64,000 bases of DNA, taken from assembly GCF_020329485.1 (NCBI RefSeq), contig NZ_JAGKJI010000022.1, positions 120,279-184,278 on the forward strand, in the 5' to 3' direction. The position numbers and the translations under genes are program-made. This document shows positions 43,466 through 51,638 of this stretch, piece after piece. The number at the start of each line of letters is the position of its first letter. The stretch's first letter is position 1. This stretch comes from Bradyrhizobium cenepequi. GTDB taxonomy: Bacteria; Pseudomonadota; Alphaproteobacteria; Rhizobiales; Xanthobacteraceae. The notes beneath the pieces are model-generated. The model did no database searches. It was not told where the DNA came from and worked only from the letters and a program-made list of their open reading frames with translations.

Positions 43466-45262
43466 ATGCGGCTTTGGGGAGCCATTCCCGCGTTCACATT
43501 GGCTGTCGGTGCGATCGCTGCCTCGCCCGTAGCTAATGCCGAGAATCTGGTCGAAAGGATCATCGATCAGTTCAAGCACGACATCAGGGACGAGCGGCAG
43601 GACTTCAGGAATCATGGCCATGATCATGGTCATCATGATCGGGACGATCTCTTGAAGGCGTACAAGCACATCGTGGTCATCTACCAGGAGAATCACAGCT
43701 TCGATAACCTTTACGGCCACTGGGGCGACGTTGGCCGTGACAGGATCGACGGCGTCTCCGATGCCGATCAGCCGCATACGCTGCAGGTCCGCCAGGACAA
43801 CAAGACGGTCTACACCTGCCTCTTGCAGAATGACGTCAACCTGATCTCTCCTTCGCCGCTGCCGACGAGCTGCACCGACAATGGAAGCTCGGTCGCCATC
43901 CTCAGCGCCTTCAAGAACAAGCCGTTCGAAATCAACGATTTCATTCCGACTTCGGCAACCACATGCCCGAAGCCGATCGGCGCGTTCGCGGCCCACGGCT
44001 TCCTCAACGGCGCCGGCTTGCCCGGCGGCTGCACGGAAGACATCGTGCATCGCTTCTACAGCGAGCAGTATCAAATCAACGGCGGCCGGCAGAACCGCTA
44101 CGTGACCGGCAGCGATGCGTCGGGTCTCGTGATGGGCTACTACGACACCAAGAAGCTGCCGATCTATCGCTATCTGCACGATCGCGGCGCGCCGAATTAC
44201 GTCATCGCCGACAGCTTCTTCCAGGGCGCTTTCGGCGGTTCGTTCCTCAACCACCAGTTCCTCGTCGCGGCTGCCGCGCCGCAGTTCGTCGGCGCGCCGA
44301 ACGACGGCAGTGCCAATGATCTGCACTCCATCGTCGACGCCAACGGCATGCCAACCAGCACGCCGCTCTACACCCCGCTCTCCACGGTGAAGGATGCGCC
44401 ACTGACGGCCAAGTGCAACCAGGCTGGCCTGCCGACCGGGCTCGCCTGCGGCGACTATGCCGTCAACACCACCCAGCCGTTCTATCAGCCCTATTCGCCG
44501 GGTACGGCAGATGCCCGGCGTCTGCCGCCGCTCAACACGCCCAACATCGGCGATCGGCTGTCGGCCAAGCGCGTCGACTGGGCCTGGTATTCGGGCGGGT
44601 GGTCGAACGCCAATGGTGACGTCGGCGCTTCCGGCTGGACCAACGGAAACGGCACCACCTGCGCCGATCCGAACCATCTGCCGACCGCAGTCTTTCCCAA
44701 CTGCGCCGACGTGGACTTCCAGTTCCACCATCAGGCGTTCAACTACTTCGCCAACTATGCGCCGGGGACGAAGGCCCGCAAGGACCATCTGAAGGATGAG
44801 GCGGAGTTCATCCAGGCGGCGAAGAGCGGCAGGCTGAAGGATGTCAGCTTCATCAAGCCGATCGGCGAAGAGAACGAGCACCCTGGTTACGCCAGCGAAG
44901 CCGAAGGCAGCCAGCATCTGGTTGACCTGGTCAAGGCGATCACCGAGGGACCGGATGGCAAGGACACCCTCATCATCATCACCTATGACGAGTTCGGCGG
45001 CCAGTGGGATCACGTGCCACCGCCGCCCCACAATCGTCACGGCGATGAGGCGAAGGCCGCCGACCAGTGGGGGCCGGGCACCCGCGTTCCGGCGCTCCTG
45101 ATCTCCAAGCGTTTTGAGAAGTCGGGCGTCGCTCACGAGGATTACGACACGACCTCGATCCTCAAGCTGCTTGAGAAGCGCTTCGACCTCGACCCGCTCG
45201 TGACCCGGTCGGTGCGCGACCTCGCAGTGGCGCTCAACGCCGGCGATTCCGGTCGTCATTGA
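43466..45262 (+). CDS. Secreted phosphoesterase (acid phosphatase / phospholipase C family), copy 2
   Basis: 598 residues from ATG 43466 (CAGGGGAGATAACC before it). Signal peptide 1-26 (...VANA). A short His/Asp-rich segment RNHGHDHGHHDRDD (48-61) precedes the catalytic start YKHIVVIYQENHSFDNLYGHWG. Later motifs are FFQGAFGGSFLNHQFLVAAA, IITYDEFGGQWDHVPPPP, GPGTRVPALLISKRFEKSGV and DTTSILKLLEKRFDLDPL. Same superfamily as copy 1 but clearly diverged, so probably a different substrate. Confidence 0.9.
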   Translation: MRLWGAIPAFTLAVGAIAASPVANAENLVERIIDQFKHDIRDERQDFRNHGHDHGHHDRDDLLKAYKHIVVIYQENHSFDNLYGHWGDVGRDRIDGVSDADQPHTLQVRQDNKTVYTCLLQNDVNLISPSPLPTSCTDNGSSVAILSAFKNKPFEINDFIPTSATTCPKPIGAFAAHGFLNGAGLPGGCTEDIVHRFYSEQYQINGGRQNRYVTGSDASGLVMGYYDTKKLPIYRYLHDRGAPNYVIADSFFQGAFGGSFLNHQFLVAAAAPQFVGAPNDGSANDLHSIVDANGMPTSTPLYTPLSTVKDAPLTAKCNQAGLPTGLACGDYAVNTTQPFYQPYSPGTADARRLPPLNTPNIGDRLSAKRVDWAWYSGGWSNANGDVGASGWTNGNGTTCADPNHLPTAVFPNCADVDFQFHHQAFNYFANYAPGTKARKDHLKDEAEFIQAAKSGRLKDVSFIKPIGEENEHPGYASEAEGSQHLVDLVKAITEGPDGKDTLIIITYDEFGGQWDHVPPPPHNRHGDEAKAADQWGPGTRVPALLISKRFEKSGVAHEDYDTTSILKLLEKRFDLDPLVTRSVRDLAVALNAGDSGRH

Positions 45263-46031
45263 GGATAGGCGACAAGGCGAGCCCGCATCTCCATCAGGTG
45301 CGGGCCGGTTGATGCAGGCTCTGCAGGCGAGACGGATCCTCTCACACCCCGCCGCGAAGGCGGGGACCCATAACCACAGGCCTTTGCGTGTGCTCCGCTG
45401 CAACCGCCTGCTCGCGCCACAACAACTCCCTGTGGTTATGGGTCCCGGCTCAAGGCCGGGACGACGTGGGGTGGGGTTCGGATTCAAATTTCAAACAGCG
45501 GAGGGGATGTGAGTCCGCATTCTCGCGGCGCGTTGCGTCCGAGCTTTGCGTCACTTTCCGCCCTCCTCGATAGCAGAGGGCGCAGGGAAAGCCGGGTGCC
45601 GGTTGCACCCGTGGGCCCCGTGCAACAAAAAGCACGGGGATAGGACCACAGGTCAACCGGAGCAACACCGGCTTTCCCTGCGCAGTGGTTTTACGGCTTA
45701 CTTCGTGCTCTTCCCGGTGACCGGGCTTTCTTGCCACCGTCATCTCTCGCGCAAACTTGTTCGCGCAAAAAACTTAGCGCCAGCGTCGGGGCGCCAGAAT
45801 CACACGACTTCGCCGTCCGCGAGTGCCACGCTCGTCAGTCGCAACACCCGCGTCCACCGCATCTCACCGCACGTTCGTGACGATCGCGAGCCGCCCCTCA
45901 TTTGGATGAGACGCGCGGAGTTAAATCACTGATTTGCCCGACGACGGAAGCGGAATGTTTTTCGCGCGAGGACTGGACGGGGCAAATCACCTTGAAATCG
46001 CTCGGGTTAATTCGTCCCACCGCGGGCGACA
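45263..46031. repeat. Dispersed bradyrhizobial repeat block
   Basis: About 770 bp without a credible gene. GGGACCCATAACCACAGG (45363-45380) pairs with CCTGTGGTTATGGGTCCC (45429-45446), a perfect 18-bp inverted repeat. The following stretch to about 45900 reads in two frames as peptides (for example MRHFPPSSIAEGAGKAGC and DHTTSPSASATLVSR-like) that I know as recurring false ORFs in Bradyrhizobium and relatives. I treat it as a dispersed intergenic repeat rather than genes. Confidence 0.65.
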
Positions 46032-46454
46032 CTAGACCCTCATGGTGAGGGGGCGCGCCATCAGCCCGCACAGCTCGCGCGTCATGGCCTCGATGTCGAG
46101 CGGCTTCTCCCACAATGGGATGCCCTCAAATTCGGGTTCGATCGCAGTTCTGTCATAACCGGTCGCGAACACGAAAGGGGTGCCGCGGGACTGCAATGCA
46201 CGCGCGACAGGGAATATCGAAGCGCTTCTGAGGTTAAGGTCGAGCACTGTGCCGTCGACCGCCCGCAATCCATTCAGGATGACCAGCGCATCTTCGACCT
46301 CGCCGACCGGACCTTCGATCTCGGCACCGAGAGCCCGGCATGCCCGCGCGATGTCGTCGGCGAGGAAATGTCTTCGGCGACGAGGAGGCGGCGTCCCGTC
46401 TGAATTCTCTGTTGAAGTCAGGAATGTGAGACGAAACCTCGTTGTCATAAACAT
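46032..46454 (-). pseudogene. Response-regulator receiver domain, frameshifted
   Basis: The frame carries most of a single-domain receiver: FLADDIARACRALGAEIEGP, GTVLDLNLRS (phospho-acceptor aspartate), TPFVFATGYDRT and LWEKPLD (conserved lysine). Its first strand is wrong: the expected RRLLVAED, which supplies the acidic pocket, is found in another frame immediately upstream, and the frames join around GAAGACATTTCC near 46365. A small deletion has therefore removed the acidic pair from the readable protein. It may still be expressed, but it should not phosphorylate normally. Confidence 0.65.
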
Positions 46455-46474
46455 ACCAGATGATGGCAGGTTCC

Positions 46475-46691
46475 ATGGGTAACCGTGATATTGTCGTCAT
46501 CATTGGCTCAGCCGGAGCAACGGCGCCGCTGAACGATGATCTTAAGCGGGTTGCCGGTGGACTTGCCTGCGGCGCGATTCATTGCGCTCCGCATCCCAGA
46601 CATCTCCAATCGTGGATTCCAGACCACTGCTGCGCGATCTGCGCCTCCATGCTGCTTTAGCGGCGGGGCTGCGTTGAGCCAGGCGAAATGA
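46475..46691 (+). pseudogene. Remnant of a CheB-type methylesterase gene
   Basis: Starts MGNRDIVVIIGSAGATAPLN, close to the usual CheB opening RDIVVIGGSAGATAPL. The next conserved pieces, LPVDLPAA and FIALRIPD, appear only after a change of frame near 46552. The rest of the gene is missing. It ends about 115 bp before an intact CheB-containing kinase and 20 bp from the divergent broken receiver gene, so this is a decaying signalling cluster. Confidence 0.65.
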
Positions 46692-46807
46692 TCGTACGCC
46701 CAGGCTGTTTCGCCGCAATCTCTGTTGGGGATAGTGTGAAATTCTGCTATGCGCATGCTTGGCGTAGCTGAATCAGGCCCCGACCCAACAACGAGAGCCG
46801 CCGCCGC

Positions 46808-48454
46808 ATGAGTGAACCCGGATCGCAACCAGCGCAGGGCGGGCGTCGGGCCAAGCCACCGTTGATCATCGGCGTCGGCGCGTCCGCCAGCGCGATCGAC
46901 AGTATCGAGCGGTTCTTCTCGAAGCTGACGCTGAGTTCCGACCAGACTATCGTGTTGGCGTTGCAGCACCGCGAGGCGTTGGACGAAGGACGGCTGCGCG
47001 CGATGCTGCAGCGGCCGGAAGGCACCCGGCTTTCCGAAGTCCAGGACGGCGCCGCGATCGAGGGCGGCACGATTTATCTCTGCCCCACGGACGGGATCAC
47101 CACGATCCAGGGTGGTCGCCTTGCGGTCCGCAAGGCCGAGCAGGTGCCGGGCGAACGTGCCACCATCGACAGCTTCCTGGTATCGCTCGCGGAGGAGCGC
47201 GCCGAGGAGGCGATCGGGGTCGTCCTTGCCGGGACCGGCGATGACGGGACGTTGGGCGCCGCGACCCTTAAGGACCGCGGCGGGCTGGCCATCGCCGGAC
47301 GGGCCACCAACGGCCATGCCGCTCAGCTTGCCGACGGCAACAATGCGGCCGCGATCGCCGATGTCGTGCTGCCGCCCGAGGAAATTCCCGAGCACATCCA
47401 GGTCTATGCCCGCCGTCTGCCCCAAGTGCGCTCGCTGGGGCCCGACGTAAGGCTCGAGCGCCGCGCGCAGCGCGTCGCCGAGCGCTACGCGCCGGCCTAC
47501 GTGGTCACTGACGAGAACTTCCAGGTCCTGCATTTTTCCGGCCGCACCGACCGCTATGTCGAGCCGACCGGCGATGCCGCGACGCTCGACCTCTTCGGTC
47601 TCGTGCATCGCGATCTCCGACTGGCATTACGGACGGCGTTCAGCCGGGCGGCGGAAACCAACAAGGCCGTGCATGCCGAGCAGGTGCAACTCGGCGTGAA
47701 CGGTCATCGCATCGTGGTCGACATCACCGTCGAGTCCATCCAGGACGATGTCGGCGGTCGCCGCAATTTCGTCGTGCTGTTCAAGGACGGGCCGGTCCGC
47801 GTCGTGGATGACGTCACCGCGATCATCCGCGCGGAGGAGCGGCAGCTGCTCGCCGAACTTCAGCATCGGGTCCGCAACACGCTCGGCGTCGTCCGCTCGA
47901 TCGCGCGCCGCTCTGCCGAAACCAGCTCGAGCGTCGAGGAATATGCCGCCCATCTCGACGGCCGCCTGAATGCATTCGCGCGCACCCAGGCGATGGTAAT
48001 GCGCGATCCCGAGGGTAGCGTCGATCTCGAATATCTCGTCATCGAGGAGCTGCTGGGCTATACTGCGCGCGAAGGCGAGCACTTGTACGTTTCCGGCCCG
48101 CGCCTGCGTTTCCGGGCAAAGGCCGCGGAAACCTTCGCGCTCGCCGTCCACGAACTTGCGACCAATGCGCTCAAATATGGGGCGCTGAGCCAGCCCTCCG
48201 GGCGCATCGAGATCAACTGGCGGATCGACGAGGCGGTTGATCCGCCGCGACTGGTTTTCGACTGGTGCGAGCGGAACGGCCCGCCCGTCACGGCGCCGCC
48301 GCGCAAAGGCTTTGGCACCGAACTGCTGGAGCGGACGCTGGCGTTCGAACTCAAAGGGCAGAGCACGATGATGTTCAATGCCGGCGGCCTTCACTGCACC
48401 ATCAGCATTCCTTTGAGCCGGCGGACCATTCACACCCCAGTGGTGGGCAGTTAA
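46808..48454 (+). CDS. CheB-PAS-HWE histidine kinase hybrid
   Basis: A 548-residue sensor protein. Residues 15-200 are a CheB methylesterase domain with the expected triad S26 (GASAS), H54 (ALQHR) and D146 (GTGDDGTLG). Residues about 225-330 are a PAS domain (RYAPAYVVTDENFQVLHFSG). The C-terminus is an HWE-type kinase: H353 in ELQHRVRNTLGVV and the N-box HELATNALKYGAL. The CheR methyltransferase that normally lies between CheB and PAS in this architecture is absent. The following Crp/Fnr gene starts directly after the stop, so both form one operon. Confidence 0.88.
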   Translation: MSEPGSQPAQGGRRAKPPLIIGVGASASAIDSIERFFSKLTLSSDQTIVLALQHREALDEGRLRAMLQRPEGTRLSEVQDGAAIEGGTIYLCPTDGITTIQGGRLAVRKAEQVPGERATIDSFLVSLAEERAEEAIGVVLAGTGDDGTLGAATLKDRGGLAIAGRATNGHAAQLADGNNAAAIADVVLPPEEIPEHIQVYARRLPQVRSLGPDVRLERRAQRVAERYAPAYVVTDENFQVLHFSGRTDRYVEPTGDAATLDLFGLVHRDLRLALRTAFSRAAETNKAVHAEQVQLGVNGHRIVVDITVESIQDDVGGRRNFVVLFKDGPVRVVDDVTAIIRAEERQLLAELQHRVRNTLGVVRSIARRSAETSSSVEEYAAHLDGRLNAFARTQAMVMRDPEGSVDLEYLVIEELLGYTAREGEHLYVSGPRLRFRAKAAETFALAVHELATNALKYGALSQPSGRIEINWRIDEAVDPPRLVFDWCERNGPPVTAPPRKGFGTELLERTLAFELKGQSTMMFNAGGLHCTISIPLSRRTIHTPVVGS

Positions 48455-49198
48455 ATGCGTCACACACCCGTCGAGGGAAGCCTGGCACAGCCGGTGATCC
48501 GGCGACTCAATGCGTTGCGGCGCTTGTCGGACGAAGGTGTCGCCTCGCTCGAACGGACGATACGCGAAGGCATGCAGCACGTCGGCACCGGTGAGGACGT
48601 GATCCGCGAGGGCGATCCGGTCAACAGCGTGCGGATCATCCTGTCGGGCTGGCTGTGCCGCTACAAGACGCTGGAGGACGGAAGGCGCCAGATCGTTAAT
48701 TTTGTCCTGCCGGGCGAAACCTGTGATGCCTACGGCTATCTTCTGTCAGTGATGGATCATTCGATCGCGACGCTGACGCCGGTGGTCTATGCCACGGTGA
48801 AGCGCGCGCAATTCGAAGCGCTGATCGCGCAGGACCGTTCGCTCGCAGAGGCGTTCTGGTGCGAGACGCTGCTGAAGGGCGCGATCCAGCGCGAATGGGC
48901 GATCAATCTTGGCCGCCGGCTGGCGCTCGAGCGCGTCGCCCATCTGCTATGCGAGATCTTCGAGCGGCTGCGGCCGGTCGGCCTGATCGATGGTACGTCC
49001 TGCAGCCTTCCAGTGACCCAGACGGACTTGGCCGACGCGACCGGCCTGTCGGTGGTCCATCTCAACCGCACACTGCAGGAACTGCGCAGCTCCGGCCTGA
49101 TCCTGCTGCGGGAACGGACGCTGACGATCATCCACCTCGAAGCGCTCAAGAGTGCGGCGCTGTTCTCGCCGCATTATCTCCATCTCTATCGGGCGTGA
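48455..49198 (+). CDS. Crp/Fnr-family transcriptional regulator
   Basis: A 247-residue activator with an N-terminal cyclic-nucleotide-like beta roll (GEDVIREGDPVNSVRIILSG, FVLPGETCDAYGYLLSVMDH) and a C-terminal Crp-type HTH (LPVTQTDLADATGLSVVHLN RTLQELRSSGLI). The four-cysteine FeS signature of Fnr is missing, so it is not an oxygen sensor of that sort. Its ATG directly abuts the kinase stop. It is the likely output regulator or a co-expressed partner of the kinase and may control the ferritin-like gene behind it. Confidence 0.9.
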   Translation: MRHTPVEGSLAQPVIRRLNALRRLSDEGVASLERTIREGMQHVGTGEDVIREGDPVNSVRIILSGWLCRYKTLEDGRRQIVNFVLPGETCDAYGYLLSVMDHSIATLTPVVYATVKRAQFEALIAQDRSLAEAFWCETLLKGAIQREWAINLGRRLALERVAHLLCEIFERLRPVGLIDGTSCSLPVTQTDLADATGLSVVHLNRTLQELRSSGLILLRERTLTIIHLEALKSAALFSPHYLHLYRA

Positions 49199-49316
49199 GC
49201 CGCGCCGCCCGCATCCTGCCTTAGGAACCGCCGACTGGTTCCCTTTGTTGAGTGGTCAGCTTGAGGGCCGCGGCGGCAGGCTGGACGGCCCGTTCGGAAA
49301 GCGAAAGGGTACCACC

Positions 49317-49811
49317 ATGCAAATCAAAAGCTTCAAGGACATGTACCTTGCCGAATTGCAGGAACTCGTCAGCGTCGAGCAACAGCTCGGCGAGGCATTG
49401 CTGCGCATGGCCAAAGTGGCCTCACATCCTTCGCTAAGGGCCGCGCTGGAGCGGCACCAGCGAGAAACCGTCGTACAGGAGGAGCGGTTGGAGGCGATCC
49501 TGCAGAAGCATGGCGCCGGCGCCGAGCGACATACGGATCAGGCCATGCAGGCGCTGATCCATGAGACCGAGAAGATGTGCGCAATCCTGAAGGACGACAA
49601 TGTTCGCGACGCCGGTCTGATCGCCTCCGCGCAGAAGCTCGAGCACTACGAGATCGCGGCCTATGGAAGCGCGGCCGCACTTGCGGGTCAGCTCGATCTT
49701 CGGGAGGACCAGCGGCTGCTGCACGGCGCGCTCGAGGAGGAACGGCGGGCGGACGAATTGCTGACGGTGCTTGCCAAGGGTGAAATCAACCAGGACGCGC
49801 TGGCGGCCTGA
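49317..49811 (+). CDS. DUF892 (YciE/YciF-like) ferritin-like protein
   Basis: A 164-residue four-helix protein starting MQIKSFKDMYLAELQELVSV, the standard DUF892 opening. Family landmarks are the paired acidic/His positions in LERHQRETVVQEERLEAIL, QKLEHYEIAAYGSAAALA and EEERRADELL. DUF892 proteins are linked to stress and bind di-iron in known structures. The upstream frame to 49152 overlaps the Crp gene and is discarded. Confidence 0.9.
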   Translation: MQIKSFKDMYLAELQELVSVEQQLGEALLRMAKVASHPSLRAALERHQRETVVQEERLEAILQKHGAGAERHTDQAMQALIHETEKMCAILKDDNVRDAGLIASAQKLEHYEIAAYGSAAALAGQLDLREDQRLLHGALEEERRADELLTVLAKGEINQDALAA

Positions 49812-49969
49812 TCGGTCGCGGCCTTGCACGGTTCGCGCGCTGGCTCGGTAGCGGGCAAATTCGAAATACCCAGGTGCCGGTCGACATTAGTCTGGCTACG
49901 ATGGTGTTCGGATTTGTGATGGGCGGTGCTGATGGGTTCAGGGCCGCCTTGCCGGAGGAGGAAGCTCCG

Positions 49970-51256
49970 ATGCGCGACGACAAGGAAGGCCCGTTCAGCC
50001 ACTCGCTGACCAACCTGCATCGCGGTCACGCCGCCGCCACTCGAGGTCTGTCGCGCCGCGCGATGCTTCGGAACGTTGGAGCTACCGGCCTGTCGCTTGC
50101 GGTCTCGCCAGCCCTCGCCGACGAACTCGTCAAATTGCCGTTTGCCAGCGGGCCGCGGGAACGGCCGGTCACGCATGCTTTTCCGCAAAAAGGCGACATG
50201 ATCCTGCAGCGGGTGCGGCCGCCACTATTGGAAACGCCGATGGAAGTGTTCGACCGCGGTGTCTTCACGCCGAACGAGCAGTTCTACGTGCGCTGGCACT
50301 GGGCCGAGATCCCGAATTCGGTCGACGTGAACACCTTCCGCCTCGCCGTGCGCGGCCATGTCGATCGGACGCTGTCGCTGTCGATACCGGACATGATAGG
50401 CGACCTGCCGCGGGTGGAGCTGGCGGCGGTCAATCAATGCTCCGGCAATTCGCGCGGCCTCTTCGCTCCGCGCGTGCCCGGCGCGCAATGGGGGCATGGC
50501 GCGATGGGCAACGCCAAATGGACCGGCGTGCGGCTGAAGGACGTGCTGGACCGCGCCGGCATCAAGGCCGGCGCCGTACAGGTCCGTTTCAGGGGATTGG
50601 ACGAACCGGTCGTACCGGAAGCGCCGACCTTCCGGAAGTCGCTTGCGATCGACCATGCCCGCGACGGCGAAGTGATGATCGCCTACGCCATGAATGGCGA
50701 GCAACTGCCGCTGCTCAATGGCTTCCCGCTGCGCCTGATCGTGCCGGGATGGTACTCCACCTATTGGGTCAAGATGCTGAGCGACATCGAAGTGCTCGAC
50801 AAGGTGGACGACAATTACTGGATGGCGGTCGCCTATACGATTCCCGACACCCCGCATGCGAGTATCGCGCCAGGCCAGACCGGCGTGAAGATGGTGCCGA
50901 TCAACCGGATGGTGCCGCGCTCCTTCTTCACCAATATCGCTGATGGCGCGTCGTTCGCTGCCGGCACACGCGTGCCCGTTCGCGGAATCGCCTTTGGCGG
51001 CGACGCCGGTGTCGCCAAGGTCGAGGTCTCCAGCGACGGCGGCAAGTCATGGCAGCCGACCAGGCTCGGCGATGATTTTGGCAAGTACGGTTTCCGCCAG
51101 TGGCAGACGGACCTTGCCCTTGCCGACAAAGGCGATCACGCGCTGATGGTGCGCTGCACGAATTCCTCAGGCGAGGTCCAGCCGGACACACCGAACTGGA
51201 ACACCAGCGGCTTCATGCTCAATGTCATCGAGACCGTGCAAGTCAAGGCAGTCTAG
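49970..51256 (+). CDS. sorA: Sulfite dehydrogenase molybdopterin subunit (SorA-like)
   Basis: Periplasmic molybdenum enzyme of the sulfite-oxidase family, 428 residues from ATG 49970 (GGAGGAGGAAG just upstream). A Tat signal (LSRRAMLRNVGATG, R29-R30) shows export in folded form. The molybdenum-ligating cysteine is C157 in VNQCSGNSRG. A C-terminal Mo-co dimerisation domain follows (RVPVRGIAFGGDAGVAKVEV). It pairs with the cytochrome c gene ten bases downstream to oxidise sulfite to sulfate. SoxC is an alternative label, but no sox genes are in view. Confidence 0.88.
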   Translation: MRDDKEGPFSHSLTNLHRGHAAATRGLSRRAMLRNVGATGLSLAVSPALADELVKLPFASGPRERPVTHAFPQKGDMILQRVRPPLLETPMEVFDRGVFTPNEQFYVRWHWAEIPNSVDVNTFRLAVRGHVDRTLSLSIPDMIGDLPRVELAAVNQCSGNSRGLFAPRVPGAQWGHGAMGNAKWTGVRLKDVLDRAGIKAGAVQVRFRGLDEPVVPEAPTFRKSLAIDHARDGEVMIAYAMNGEQLPLLNGFPLRLIVPGWYSTYWVKMLSDIEVLDKVDDNYWMAVAYTIPDTPHASIAPGQTGVKMVPINRMVPRSFFTNIADGASFAAGTRVPVRGIAFGGDAGVAKVEVSSDGGKSWQPTRLGDDFGKYGFRQWQTDLALADKGDHALMVRCTNSSGEVQPDTPNWNTSGFMLNVIETVQVKAV

Positions 51257-51265
51257 GAGCGGGCT

Positions 51266-51598
51266 ATGCTGAAAAGACTGTTTGTGATCGGCGGTTTTGG
51301 AAGCGTGCTGTTGTCCTCGACACCGGCCCGGGTTCAGGATCTGCCTACGATCAAATCGACGACGGTGGAGCTGCCGGCAGGCGACGCGCTGTTTCCCGGC
51401 GGCGCCAGCGCCGATGCGATCAATAATAATTGCCTCGCCTGCCATTCGCCGGACATGGTGCTGAACCAGCCGCCGCTGCCCAAGGCGACATGGGAAGCCG
51501 AGGTGCACAAGATGATCAACACCTACAAGGCGCCGATCAACGAGGCGGATGTGCCTGCGATTGTCAGCTATCTCATGAAAACCAAGGGCAAGGACTGA
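51266..51598 (+). CDS. sorB: Monohaem cytochrome c, SorB-like subunit
   Basis: A 110-residue exported cytochrome with a signal peptide (to about residue 23) and one haem site CLACH (C56-H60). The probable distal methionine lies in SYLMKTKGKD. It directly follows the molybdopterin subunit and should accept its electrons. Confidence 0.87.
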   Translation: MLKRLFVIGGFGSVLLSSTPARVQDLPTIKSTTVELPAGDALFPGGASADAINNNCLACHSPDMVLNQPPLPKATWEAEVHKMINTYKAPINEADVPAIVSYLMKTKGKD

Positions 51599-51638
51599 GG
51601 GTCAAGCGCGCGGGAAACCGCGTTCTTGATCGAACCTT

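Noticed and set aside
45450..45932. Two opposite open frames of about 100-130 residues
   Set aside because: They overlap on opposite strands in a dispersed repeat and match the pattern of recurrent false genes in Bradyrhizobium.
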